Shown one piece after another: positions 53,348 through 62,403 of a DNA stretch of 64,000 nucleotides. Source of the stretch: Agapetus fuscipes (lineage: Eukaryota > Arthropoda > Insecta > Trichoptera > Glossosomatidae); assembly GCA_951799405.1 (NCBI GenBank), contig OX637339.1, positions 20,398,001 through 20,462,000 of the forward strand. The letters are read 5' to 3'. The notes below the pieces were generated by a model. The model was given only the letters and a program-made list of their open reading frames with translations. It had not been told where the DNA came from and did not search any database. Made by a program: the position numbers and the translations under genes. The stretch's first letter is position 1. The number at the start of each line of letters is the position of its first letter.

Positions 53348-53606
53348 GATAATGACGTACACACAAACGCAACTACGCTACACATATAGTGTAACTTCTT
53401 GCATGCGCATGTGGCGATTCGAGACCTATTTATCTTTACGGGTAACGGGGCCGGCCTCGCACCAACCACTTTCAGTTGAAGTGGGGGTTTCCCAGCTCCC
53501 GGGGGGCTGGTTCTCATTTCTTGTGAAGGCTGAGTAAACCTTGAGATCGAACCATTGCTCTCGGCATGGAATGTAAGCATTCTACCAATTGAGCCATCAA
53601 CCTTTT
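53348..53606 (-). repeat. SINE C copy (tRNA-derived)
   Basis: Reads in reverse from ACGCAACTACGCTACACATATAG to a tRNA-like head whose box A is TAGCTCAATTGG-like. It is joined head-first to SINE A. Internal sequence between the head and the CTCAGCCTTCACAAG stretch is shorter than in the 16.5-kb copy. Confidence 0.8.
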
Positions 53607-53607
53607 T

Positions 53608-53739
53608 ACGAGCTTGGTCGTCGTCTCAAGCAAGACCCAGTTGCTGTAAGGCTGAATGGACCTTTGGTGACCGGTCATTGGTAAAGGTTTATGAATTTTT
53701 CAACCCAGCGAAGAGCAAATTTGAAAATATAAATAGTAT
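53608..53739 (-). repeat. SINE A, 3' part, split by the gypsy insertion
   Basis: Minus-strand SINE A sequence ending exactly at the gypsy target site. Its 5' part resumes at 60922. At its left it is joined to a minus-strand SINE C with the same junction as the A-C pair at 7.9 kb. Confidence 0.85.
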
Positions 53740-54211
53740 TGTTATGTAAATATAAATATTGAAATAAGTATGGGTAGTTATAGTTATAAGAATCCTCAAA
53801 AGTATTGGTAGGTAAGATCGATAATTATGTATAAGTGTAGAATTCTCTAGGCTAAGTAGGTACTTGTTATAATTATAGGAATTCTGTATTACATTTGTAG
53901 GTAGGATTTTGGTTGTGTCTAGGTAGTACGTGAAACATCGAGAAGTAATAATTACTCTGGAACCGTCTGGCGACTTTAGTTCTAGATCATACTGCTCTAC
54001 AGAGTATAAAGGTGCGAATGGCCTGCAGAGCGGGCCAGTATCATAGAGACTTACAAACACATCGAAGTCATCTGATCAGTGAACCAAAACCAAGTGGAAT
54101 AATCGAGAAAGTAGTGTGAAAATAAATTTTGTAACTGTGTAAAATAAATAACTATTGAAGAAGACCTGTGTATTTTTAATTTGAAGACAATTGAACCCTA
54201 ATTTCGTAACA
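53740..54211 (+). repeat. 5' LTR of the gypsy element
   Basis: 472 bp, from TGTTATG to CGTAACA with a 5-bp terminal inverted repeat TGTTA/TAACA. It contains a possible TATA-like box (GAGTATAAAG near 54000) followed by an AGT-type initiator region. Confidence 0.95.
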
Positions 54212-54888
54212 ATTGGCGTCAGGTGCGGAATTGTCAAGAAAAATTAAGATCTTCTGTCTAAAAATAAATAAAATAAATTAAATAGTGTTAAAATGAACTT
54301 TATTCAAATTGAACTTTGTGTGAACTGACTTTTGTGAAAACAAGTGTTTAAATAAATTTTTGTTAAAAGAAAAGACGCAAAAGCAAGTTGCTTATAAATT
54401 CTGGAACATCATATGGAACATAATTCTGGACATAATTCTGGACATAACATAATGACTATTTTACCGCATTGAGAAAGTCATCAAATTGGACCATAGTTTT
54501 TTTATTATTGTGTGTGATTAAAAAAATAAAATAAATAAATAAAAATCTTGAAAAATATTACAAAAGAACGTTCCAGATTCATCGAGAAAAAAGTTTTTGA
54601 ATAACTATCCTTTGTTTACAAGTGTGTGAATGTACATTAAGTACCTACCTGTGTGTTTGAAAGATTTGAGACGAAATAAATAATTATGTACTATCAGACA
54701 TTATTATGTAAAAAAATATTGGTGAATTAAAAATAAATATTAAAAGACAGTACCTACTCACAGTGTAATCAGATAAATTATTATTTTGCTAAAGTACGTA
54801 TTCAAAACAGCTATATATATAAAACTCAAAACTTGTATTAAATAAATTTGAAAATATTTTTGTTTTGACGTAAATTTTGAAAAAAAAA
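54212..54888 (+). other. Untranslated leader of the gypsy element
   Basis: About 680 bp of AT-rich sequence between the 5' LTR and gag, with no open frame of note. It should hold the packaging signal. Short direct repeats of CTGGACATAATT occur near 54420-54450. Confidence 0.6.
54214..54231 (+). other. Primer-binding site
   Basis: TGGCGTCAGGTGCGGAAT begins two bases after the 5' LTR. TGG at this spot matches the complement of a tRNA CCA end. I cannot tell which tRNA it matches. Confidence 0.7.
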
Positions 54889-56256
54889 ATGGCAACTAAA
54901 GTGAACGTCAAGGACCTCAAAGTCACTGAGCTTAAAAATGAGCTTCTGGAGAGGGACCTGGAGACCTCAGGAGGAAAGGCAGCCTTACAAGCACGCCTCA
55001 TAGAGGCCTTGGAACAGTCAGGCGAAGACCCGGCATATTTTGTCATGGCGTCTGGAGGGGACCGCGCCTTGGACGAGCTAAATATCAGCATCAACAGTAA
55101 CCTGACAGGACTGAAGACTGAGATGGCTGACAACGCCAAGACCCTGGAGGAGAAGATGGCTGACAACGCCAAGACCATGGAGGAGAAGATGACCAGTAAC
55201 CTGACAGGACTGAAAGTGGAGATGGCTGACAACGCCAAGACCCTGAAGGAGGACCTGGCAACCATGGAGGAGAAGATGACCAGCAACCTGACCGGGCTGG
55301 AGGAGAAGATGACTGGGCTGGAGGAAAAGATGACCAGCAACCTAGCCGGGCTGGAGAAGAAAGTGGCAGAAAGCTCGCGAGCAATGTCGGAGATTGAGGC
55401 CCGTGTGGCAAGCCTGGAGGATCGTCTGCGTGCCGAGCTGGCTGACAAGTGCCAGATGGAGTCCACCAGAATATCCCCCAAAGGCGGCCTTCACGACGAG
55501 ACCGACCAGGGATGCTCAACTCCAACCAGGGTCACTAGAGGGGATGACGACCCTTCGCTGTCGAAGCACAACCTTCCGACCTTCGACGGGAAGACGTCGT
55601 GGGAGGAGTATTTGACCCTCTTTGAGACGGCAGCCATGATGGGAGCCTGGAGCCAGCAGAAGAAGGCTTCGGTTCTCAGCCTGTCGCTCCGAGGAGACGC
55701 TCTCAGGGTTCTGCAGGCCATACCCCTGGACAACCGTGGTGACTTTGGGCAGCTGAAGCAGCGCTTGGATATGCGCTATGGCCACAAGTGCCTGGAGCAG
55801 CTGTACAAGTCGCAGCTGAACACAAGGGTGCAGAAGCCCAACGAGAGCCTCCAGGAGTTTGAAATGGACATCGCCCGCCTGGTACGAGACGCTTACCCGA
55901 CAGCCTCCGACGACATCTGTGAGAGCTTGGCAGTGGACAAGTTCCTAAATGGATTGCGGGAATGGGAGACGCAACAAGCCGTAAAACTGGCCCATCCCAA
56001 GGCTTTGAACGAGGCGCTCAGCCAAGCTCTCGAGTTTGAGGCTGTCAAACAGTCCATCAGGGGCCACGCCAGGGTTCGTGCAGTCGAGGCAGAGGAGGTC
56101 AAGCTACCTACAACCGAGGAGCTAATTGAAAAAGTGCTGGAACGTCTGAGACCTCGAAGACGAGACCCACGCTGCTGGAACTGCGGACAGCTGGGCCACC
56201 TTAGCACCAAGTGTCCCAAGCCTCAGAAACCCAGAAAACAGGCTGCGGAAAACTAG
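54889..56256 (+). CDS. gag: Gag polyprotein of the gypsy element
   Basis: Structural capsid/nucleocapsid protein, 455 aa from the first ATG (54889, in an A-rich context). Residues about 9-45 match a SAP motif (KVTELKNELLERDLETSGGK...LQARLIEALE), a DNA-binding helix pair uncommon at the start of a Gag. Residues about 60-175 are a coiled-coil made of imperfect 11-residue units (MADNAKTLEEK, MTSNLTGLEEK). Then comes a retrotransposon Gag core (WEEYLTLFETAAMMGAW ... LRGDALRVL ... ESLQEFEMDIARLV). Near the C-terminus a CCHC zinc knuckle (CWNCGQLGHLSTKC, C-x2-C-x4-H-x4-C) binds RNA. It ends at TAG 56254-56256 and overlaps the pol frame. Confidence 0.92.
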   Translation: MATKVNVKDLKVTELKNELLERDLETSGGKAALQARLIEALEQSGEDPAYFVMASGGDRALDELNISINSNLTGLKTEMADNAKTLEEKMADNAKTMEEKMTSNLTGLKVEMADNAKTLKEDLATMEEKMTSNLTGLEEKMTGLEEKMTSNLAGLEKKVAESSRAMSEIEARVASLEDRLRAELADKCQMESTRISPKGGLHDETDQGCSTPTRVTRGDDDPSLSKHNLPTFDGKTSWEEYLTLFETAAMMGAWSQQKKASVLSLSLRGDALRVLQAIPLDNRGDFGQLKQRLDMRYGHKCLEQLYKSQLNTRVQKPNESLQEFEMDIARLVRDAYPTASDDICESLAVDKFLNGLREWETQQAVKLAHPKALNEALSQALEFEAVKQSIRGHARVRAVEAEEVKLPTTEELIEKVLERLRPRRRDPRCWNCGQLGHLSTKCPKPQKPRKQAAEN

Positions 56257-59200
56257 AAAGGGTTAATGGGAAGGGGCAACCGTTGACCCACGCTGGAGAG
56301 GCCCTGAAATCTGCTGCTACTGTCGCAACCGTGAGAGGAAAAGCCAGCAGCATTTTTATCAATGGCATAATAGATGGAGTAACTCGTGAACTACTGGTGG
56401 ACACGGGAGCAACCAGGACAATTCTGAGACGCGACATAGTGGCACGAGGTAAGCAGATTGCACCAACAAAGTGGTCTCTGCACACCGCCACGGGAGAGTC
56501 AGCACAGGTGTATGGGGAGACGATTGCCACCTTCCAAATTGGCAGCACCACTTTTGATCATCGGACGTTGGTGGCCAACATTGAAGAAGACGTTATATTG
56601 GGAATGGACATACTGGACAGATTTGGGTGCAGTTTAAATTTAAAGAAAGGGTCCATTAAAATTGGAAATGAAGAAGTCATCCTGCAAAGACGGAAAGAAC
56701 TGGCTGCACGTGTTATCCTAGCCAAGAATACCGAAGTGAAGGGGCGATCCGAGATGATAGTGAGTGCCCGCCTGGATTCCAGTAGTACAAATGACCAAAT
56801 CTGTATGATAGAACCGGAGAACATGGACAATGTTAACAAAGGAGTCATGGTGGCAAGAACAGTGATTCGCGCAAAGGAGACCATTCCTGTCAAGATCATG
56901 AATGTGAACAGCTACCCAGTTAAAATGAATGAAGGTTTTGTTTTGGGCAGATGTGAGAGGATAACTTCCATTGTGCAACAGATGACAAACATGTCATGCG
57001 AAGGAAACAAATTGTCAACACAATTGGAAGCCCTGGTCCACGACGCTTCCCAAGGTCTAACCGAGGAAAACAAACGGAGAGTGAGGAGTTTGATCTGCCG
57101 CTACCAGAATATTTTCGAGGACTCTAATGGCCGTCTGGGAAGAACCAAGGTAGTGCGACATAGCATAGACACCGGAGAAGCGAGACCAATAAAACAGGCT
57201 CCAAGAAGACTTCCCTTTGCAAAGCGGGAAGAAGCTGACAAGATCATCAAAGACATGAGCAAGGATGGCATCATAGAACCATCAAGTAGCCCTTGGACAT
57301 CCCCGGTGGTACTGGTGAAAAAGAAGGATGGTACCACGAGATTTTGTGTGGACTACAGACTGCTCAACGATGTTACGAAAAAGGATAGTTACCCTCTGCC
57401 AAGGATTGACGACACCTTGGACACATTGGCAGGATGCACCATTTTTTCCACATTGGACCTGAAAAGTGGCTACTGGCAAGTTGAATTGGATGCCAAAGAT
57501 AAGGAGAAAACTGCATTCTCGACTGGATCTGGACTTTGGCAGTTCACCGTGATGCCATTTGGCTTATGCAATGCCCCCGCCACGTTTGAAAGGCTGATGG
57601 AGAATGTGCTGCGAGGACTGTCATGGGAAACCTGCCTGGTATACTTGGATGACATAATCATCCTGGGAAAGGACTTCAACCATCAGTTGAGAAATCTGGA
57701 GCAAGTTTTCGGGCGACTACAAGACGCTGGACTGAAGCTCAACCCGAAAAAGTGTAACCTGTTCAAGAAACAAGTAAATTACCTGGGACACATAGTTTCT
57801 CAACGTGGAGTTGAAGTTGACCCTGCCAAAATCAAGGCAGTAAGAGACTGGCCCGTGCTGAAGGACAAACATGAAACTAGGAGTTTCCTGGGGCTGTGCA
57901 CTTATTACAGGAGGTTTGTGCCAAGATTTGCGGACATTGCAAAACCGCTCACCAAGCTTACGGAAGAAAACACTCGCTTCCATTGGAGTGATTCCTGCGC
58001 ACAAGCATTTGAAGAGCTTAAGGGAAGATTAACAAGTGCCCCCATCTTGAGCTACCCACGAAAAGATGGAAAGTTCATCCTGGATACCGACGCTAGTAAT
58101 GTGGGGATAGGAGGCGTCCTTTCCCAAATACAGGATGGGCATGAGACTGTTCTGGGTTACTTCAGTAAAGTGCTTTCCAAGCCAGAACGAAATTATTGCG
58201 TGACCAGACGAGAGCTTCTTGCCGTGATAAAATCAGTGGAACACTTCCGCAAATACTTGTACGGGAGAAAATTCACACTACGGACTGATCATGCTGCACT
58301 GGTTTGGCTTCTGAAATTCAAAAACCCAGAAGGGCAAGTGGCTAGATGGATTGAAAGGCTCCAGGAGTATGATTATGACTCCGAACATAGACCTGGCACG
58401 CTTCATCGAAATGCGGATGCATTATCCAGACGACCATGCGCCAGTGACTGCAAACATTGCAGCAAGATGGAGGACAAGGTAGCAATTGTCCAAAGGACGA
58501 CCACCGAAGATGAGGACTGGCAAGATGAAAAATTGGCGCAAGACCAACTGAATGATCCGGACTTGAAGTATGTGATGGAATGGGCGCGAGAAGGAGAAAG
58601 GCCAACCTGGGAAAAACTCGCCCCCTTATCACCAACTGTCAAGGCTTATTGGGCTCAATGGGGATCCATAGTGATAGAAGGAGGGTTTCTGAAACGAAAG
58701 ATCGAGAAGGAAGACGGCACACTTAGAAGAAAGCAAACCCTCGTTCCGAGGAGCCGAGTACCGGAAATCCTTGGACTGCTGCATGGAGGAACTTCTGGAG
58801 GACATCTAGGCGTTAAGAAGACGCTGGAGAAAGTGAAAGAGCGATTTTACTGGATCAACTGCAGCGAAGACGTCAAAGATTGGTGTCGAAAATGTGTAAC
58901 CTGTGCAACGGCCAATGGACCGCAAAGGAAAAGGCGAGCACCAATGCGTCAGTACAATGTTGGCAGCCCCTTTGAAAGAATTGCCATCGACATAGCTGGC
59001 CCATTTCCTACAACTGAGAAGGGTAACAAGTACATCATGGTGGTGATGGATTACTTCAGCAAGTGGGTGGAAGCTTACTCAATCCCTAACCAAGAGGCCG
59101 TAACCGTGACTGAAGTTCTAGTTACCGAATTTATCAGCAGGTTTGGCGTACCCCTGGAATTACATTCTGATCAGGGAAGGAACTTTGAAGCTGCTATCTT

Positions 59201-60449
59201 CCAGCAAATGTGTGAGCGGCTAGGGATCTACAAGACCAGGACCACTGCGCTACATCCACAGTCTGATGGAATGGTGGAAAGGATGAACCGTACCGTGGGG
59301 AGGTACTTAGCCAAAGTAGTGTCCAGCCATCAGCGGGACTGGGACCGACATCTGCCTTTGTTCTTATTGGCTTACCGGTCGGCTGTTCAGGAAACGACGA
59401 AGAAGACTCCCAGCAGCATACTGTTTGATCTCAAATTTGGCTGCAAACCAGGTGAAGACCTAGCCGGAGAAGACTATGTGACAGACCTTCGCAGGAGGCT
59501 GGATGACATCCATGATCAGGTCCGCATGAACATCGGGGAAGCCAGCGATCAAATGAAGGAGCGCTATGACACCAGAGCTGACAGCATGGGGTACAAAGCT
59601 GGTGACTGGGTGTGGCTTTTTGACCCCAAGAGGCGCCAAGGATACTGTCCGAAACTTCAGCGTTCCTGGGACGGGCCGTACGAGATCTTGGAGCGCATCA
59701 ACGATGTGGTCTACCGCATAAAAAAGAGACCAAACGGAAAACCAAGGGTCGTGCACTACAATCGCCTCTCACCATACCTAGGCGATAATGATGACCAACC
59801 AGCCCAAAAAGTACGACAGTGCGTCGCATCCGAAAGATCACCAGCCTTTGAGACGTTTTGGGAGAACGCGAAGGCAGGGCAGAAGTTTCGCCATGGAGTG
59901 ACCACAGAAGTCCACAAGGACTTATTTGAGGTCACTAGGGACCACACACTGGCATGCAGTGTACCGGAAGATCTAGATATGTCTAGAGGAATTGCACGGG
60001 TCTTCCGATACAAATTCGGAGAACCGCAACCCTCGAGCAGCCCGCAAGGAAGAGCTCTGAGACTACCGAAGGGGCGTCAACAAGCATACTGCCTGGTTGT
60101 CCCGGATTCCAGCAACCTGGAAGAGGACTACAAGGCATTGTGGGACGGCCTTGTTGAGCTGCGTGACTACATGTTGGAGGATCAGCAGGCGCGTCTGGCA
60201 ATACCGAAGATGGGTGGCGGCCGCGCTAATCGAGACTGGCGGATAATCCGGAGTATGATTGAAGCAGTGTTCTCGGGAGTCGGCATCAGCGTCATGGTGT
60301 GCTGCGAGCAAGCGCAGCCGAGAGCCAGTGGGGAGAAATCCGTGGACTGCCACTTCTTCCTGACCACAGGGTGTCGACGTGGATCAGCATGCCCCTACCT
60401 ACACAGAGTCAAGACTGTTCCGGGACGAAACAGTCTAGGTGGGGGGTAG
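56211..60449 (+). CDS. pol: Pol polyprotein with macro-like and CCCH C-terminal domains
   Basis: Open frame of about 1412 codons in the -1 frame relative to gag. It has no ATG at its start (GTG at 56211), so it is probably made by frameshifting. Domains by position: protease DTGA (about 56400), reverse transcriptase with YLDD (57642-57653), RNase H DTDAS (about 58085), integrase HHCC (58780-58915), integrase D-D-E core (IDIAGPF 58985, HSDQGRNFE 59164, VERMN 59275) and a GPY module (about 59666-59780). Beyond the usual Pol end lies about 210 residues more. 59892-60310 matches a macro domain of the OARD1/TARG1 type (DLFEVTRDHTLA, MSRGIARVFRYKFG, LAIPKMGGG...DW, IEAVFSGVGISVMV). It is followed by a CCCH finger (C-x7-C-x5-C-x3-H, about 60345-60405). 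No internal stops. Confidence 0.92.
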   Translation: MSQASETQKTGCGKLERVNGKGQPLTHAGEALKSAATVATVRGKASSIFINGIIDGVTRELLVDTGATRTILRRDIVARGKQIAPTKWSLHTATGESAQVYGETIATFQIGSTTFDHRTLVANIEEDVILGMDILDRFGCSLNLKKGSIKIGNEEVILQRRKELAARVILAKNTEVKGRSEMIVSARLDSSSTNDQICMIEPENMDNVNKGVMVARTVIRAKETIPVKIMNVNSYPVKMNEGFVLGRCERITSIVQQMTNMSCEGNKLSTQLEALVHDASQGLTEENKRRVRSLICRYQNIFEDSNGRLGRTKVVRHSIDTGEARPIKQAPRRLPFAKREEADKIIKDMSKDGIIEPSSSPWTSPVVLVKKKDGTTRFCVDYRLLNDVTKKDSYPLPRIDDTLDTLAGCTIFSTLDLKSGYWQVELDAKDKEKTAFSTGSGLWQFTVMPFGLCNAPATFERLMENVLRGLSWETCLVYLDDIIILGKDFNHQLRNLEQVFGRLQDAGLKLNPKKCNLFKKQVNYLGHIVSQRGVEVDPAKIKAVRDWPVLKDKHETRSFLGLCTYYRRFVPRFADIAKPLTKLTEENTRFHWSDSCAQAFEELKGRLTSAPILSYPRKDGKFILDTDASNVGIGGVLSQIQDGHETVLGYFSKVLSKPERNYCVTRRELLAVIKSVEHFRKYLYGRKFTLRTDHAALVWLLKFKNPEGQVARWIERLQEYDYDSEHRPGTLHRNADALSRRPCASDCKHCSKMEDKVAIVQRTTTEDEDWQDEKLAQDQLNDPDLKYVMEWAREGERPTWEKLAPLSPTVKAYWAQWGSIVIEGGFLKRKIEKEDGTLRRKQTLVPRSRVPEILGLLHGGTSGGHLGVKKTLEKVKERFYWINCSEDVKDWCRKCVTCATANGPQRKRRAPMRQYNVGSPFERIAIDIAGPFPTTEKGNKYIMVVMDYFSKWVEAYSIPNQEAVTVTEVLVTEFISRFGVPLELHSDQGRNFEAAIFQQMCERLGIYKTRTTALHPQSDGMVERMNRTVGRYLAKVVSSHQRDWDRHLPLFLLAYRSAVQETTKKTPSSILFDLKFGCKPGEDLAGEDYVTDLRRRLDDIHDQVRMNIGEASDQMKERYDTRADSMGYKAGDWVWLFDPKRRQGYCPKLQRSWDGPYEILERINDVVYRIKKRPNGKPRVVHYNRLSPYLGDNDDQPAQKVRQCVASERSPAFETFWENAKAGQKFRHGVTTEVHKDLFEVTRDHTLACSVPEDLDMSRGIARVFRYKFGEPQPSSSPQGRALRLPKGRQQAYCLVVPDSSNLEEDYKALWDGLVELRDYMLEDQQARLAIPKMGGGRANRDWRIIRSMIEAVFSGVGISVMVCCEQAQPRASGEKSVDCHFFLTTGCRRGSACPYLHRVKTVPGRNSLGGG
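56246..56256 (+). promoter_or_regulatory. Candidate -1 ribosomal frameshift site
   Basis: In gag frame the last codons read GCG GAA AAC TAG. G-GAA-AAC is a near-consensus slippery heptamer, with YYY=AAA and Z=C but a non-uniform XXX, and the gag stop follows at once. Slipping back one base here enters the pol frame. A downstream stem was not worked out. Confidence 0.5.
59892..60310 (+). other. Macro-like domain coding segment within pol
   Basis: About 140 residues following the integrase C-terminus. The order of motifs is the family order for OARD1/TARG1-like macro domains: a strand with DLF, the Leu-Ala-x-x-V phosphate-loop region, M-x-x-GIA-x-x-F-x-x-x-FG, a Tyr-rich strand (QAYCLVV), the helix YKALWDGLVELRDYM, then LAIPKMGGG with a later DW, and a closing strand ISVMV. 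From memory of the family, the catalytic Lys (after the Tyr strand) and the Asp (in the IGCGLD-type loop) appear replaced (VVPD and GGGRA), so it may bind ADP-ribose or RNA rather than hydrolyse. Confidence 0.75.
60438..60449 (+). other. Polypurine tract
   Basis: A purine-rich run, AGGTGGGGGGTAG, directly precedes the 3' LTR, as needed to prime plus-strand DNA synthesis. It overlaps the last codons of pol. Confidence 0.65.
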
Positions 60450-60921
60450 TGTTATGTAAATATAAATATTGAAATAAGTATGGGTAGTTATAGTTATAAG
60501 AATCCTCAAAAGTATTGGTAGGTAAGATCGATAATTATGTATAAGTGTAGAATTCTCTAGGCTAAGTAGGTACTTGTTATAATTATAGGAATTCTGTATT
60601 ACATTTGTAGGTAGGATTTTGGTTGTGTCTAGGTAGTACGTGAAACATCGAGAAGTAATAATTACTCTGGAACCGTCTGGCGACTTTAGTTTTAGATCAT
60701 ACTGCTCTACAGAGTATAAAGGTGCGAATGGCCTGCAGAGCGGGCCAGTATCATAGAGACTTACAAACACATCGAAGTCATCTGATCAGTGAACCAAAAC
60801 CAAGTGGAATAATCGAGAAAGTAGTGTGAAAATAAATTTTGTAACTGTGTAAAATAAATAACTATTGAAGAAGACCTGTGTATTTTTAATTTGAAGACAA
60901 TTGAACCCTAATTTCGTAACA
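60450..60921 (+). repeat. 3' LTR of the gypsy element
   Basis: Same length as the 5' LTR and identical except for one transition (60692). The pol stop codon lies directly at its upstream border. Confidence 0.95.
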
Positions 60922-61008
60922 GTATATTTTTTGTGCTCCGCCGGGATTCGAACTCACAACCCTCCATTTAGAGTCCGAAGTGTTACCACTGAACTACGGA
61001 CCGTACGG
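60922..61008 (-). repeat. SINE A, 5' (tRNA-like) part, split by the gypsy insertion
   Basis: Minus-strand tRNA-like head with box B (GGATTCGAACT on the plus strand reading) and box A (CCACTGAACTACGGACC). It completes the copy interrupted at 53739. Confidence 0.85.
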
Positions 61009-61291
61009 ACGTATTTTTTGTTATTACTAATCTCTTTTCTCTAATCCCTCCATCACCTCCGACATGTTGATTAAACTAGGCGCAGCTGCCACCAGTGCGG
61101 TGCTCTCTCATTACGTCATCAATGGATTGCTATACAGTTCCACCCTGTTGGAGGGTTTCAGGTTGTTTGTAACCAATAGGGGGCGAGGTCATGATCTGTG
61201 TCATGTACCAATGAGGCGCACCGATGTCATCCTTTAACTCGGATTTGCAAACTCATTAACGAGTCAAAAATTTACACACATCAATGTAACT

Positions 61292-61538
61292 TGACCGGTC
61301 TGTAGTCCAGTGGCAACACTTCGGACTTGTAAATGGAAGGTTGTGGTTTCGAATCTGAAAAAATATCTGTACTGTACTCTGAAAAATATGCCATTTATAT
61401 TTTCAAATTTTCTCTTCGCTAGGTTGAAAAATTCAGAAAACCTTTACCGAAGACCGGTCACTAAAGGTGCATCCAGCCTTACAGCAACTGGGTCTTGCTT
61501 GAGTACTGGTGCTTTGTAGCGACGACCAAGCTCGTAAA
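61292..61538 (+). repeat. SINE A copy
   Basis: GACCGGTCTGTAGTCCAGTGG head, body, ending ACGACCAAGCTCGTAAA like the A part of the A-C composites. Confidence 0.75.
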
Positions 61539-62149
61539 TACCTCTGCGCCACTACAACCATCTTTCCAGGCCCTGATGAGCCATCCCTGGAGGTGCCCCA
61601 GCCAATGATATCCACGGACTTTGACTGACCGGACAGCATCAGCGTCTGTGACCTCTAGCTCAGAAAAACCGGCATTATTTTTTTATTTTCTTTGTCCATT
61701 TTTTATACAAAGACGTCATATTGTAGATTGATAAGCAAATAGTTGAGGAGATTTTTTGTCTGGATATTTTCCTCGTGGTTTTGTAGTTTATACTAAATAT
61801 CCCCAGTAAATTCCCCACCGTCTCGTAATTAGAAATAATGTATGAAAGCTTAATCACTCACTAGGGGTGCTGGCGTATTTTCGATACATTTTTCTATTTA
61901 CGTTGTGGTAATTAATGACGCGATTGTTTATACTAGGGTTACTATAATTTTAATATTGTCTTTTTGTGGGACTGGCCAATCCATCCACTTAATAGGTCTT
62001 TGGTCTCTCACACTTACAGCGCTAGTCAAAGTCATTGCTGTGACTTCCTCAGGGGCGTGCATCCCATACAGGCACATGCGCCTAATAGGTAGGCAATATA
62101 TGGTAAAAAACGCGTTTAAGCTTGATATTCAGATTTCAAAAAGTCAAGG
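61539..62149. other. No gene seen
   Basis: A GC-richer patch (61540-61670) might be an old element fragment. The rest is AT-rich with one dispersed palindromic element. Confidence 0.35.
61805..61915. repeat. Dispersed palindromic element, diverged copy
   Basis: Core CACTCACTAGGGGTGCTGGCG followed by TATTTTCGATACATTT, as in the 50.6-kb copy, with degenerate ends. Confidence 0.45.
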
Positions 62150-62403
62150 TTCCTTGACTTATATGTTGGTATGCGGCTGACCACCCAGACTGTGAAAAAA
62201 TGGTTCACTTTGCCTATGTCACCCTGTCTCAGGGAAGGACGGCAAGAGTTGCAGGGCTTATGTTTATTTGAGATGGGTTCTTATAATGTAGGTCCACATG
62301 CGGCATGTGTTAGCGCGAAATTATACATGTCTGCTTGTGGGAATGCATTTAATGTAAATCTTAAATGGTATATATCCTTGCAGCTTAGATTAGATTAGAT
62401 TAG
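62150..62403 (+). repeat. SINE B copy followed by a LINE fragment
   Basis: TTCCTTGACTTATATGTTGG to (TTAGA)n, directly adjoining the LINE at 62404. Confidence 0.8.

Larger units (their letters stand above)
53740..60921 (+). mobile_element. Full-length Ty3/gypsy LTR retrotransposon with macro-domain Pol
   Basis: A 7182-bp element with two 472-bp LTRs (TG...CA ends), a primer-binding site, gag, pol in the -1 frame, a polypurine tract and a 4-bp target duplication GTAT (53736-53739 and 60922-60925). The LTRs differ at a single position (C at 53982, T at 60692), so insertion was recent. No envelope gene is present. It is inserted in a minus-strand SINE A copy, whose halves flank it. GC content of gag/pol is clearly above that of the surroundings. 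Confidence 0.95.

Noticed and set aside
54789..55525. Minus-strand open frames of 230 and 144 codons over gag
   Set aside because: Antisense shadows of the repetitive gag coiled-coil region; no recognisable motif.
53740..60921. Infectious errantivirus with an envelope gene
   Set aside because: No third open frame follows pol; pol ends at the 3' LTR. The extra C-terminal part has macro and CCCH features, with no signal peptide or membrane anchor.
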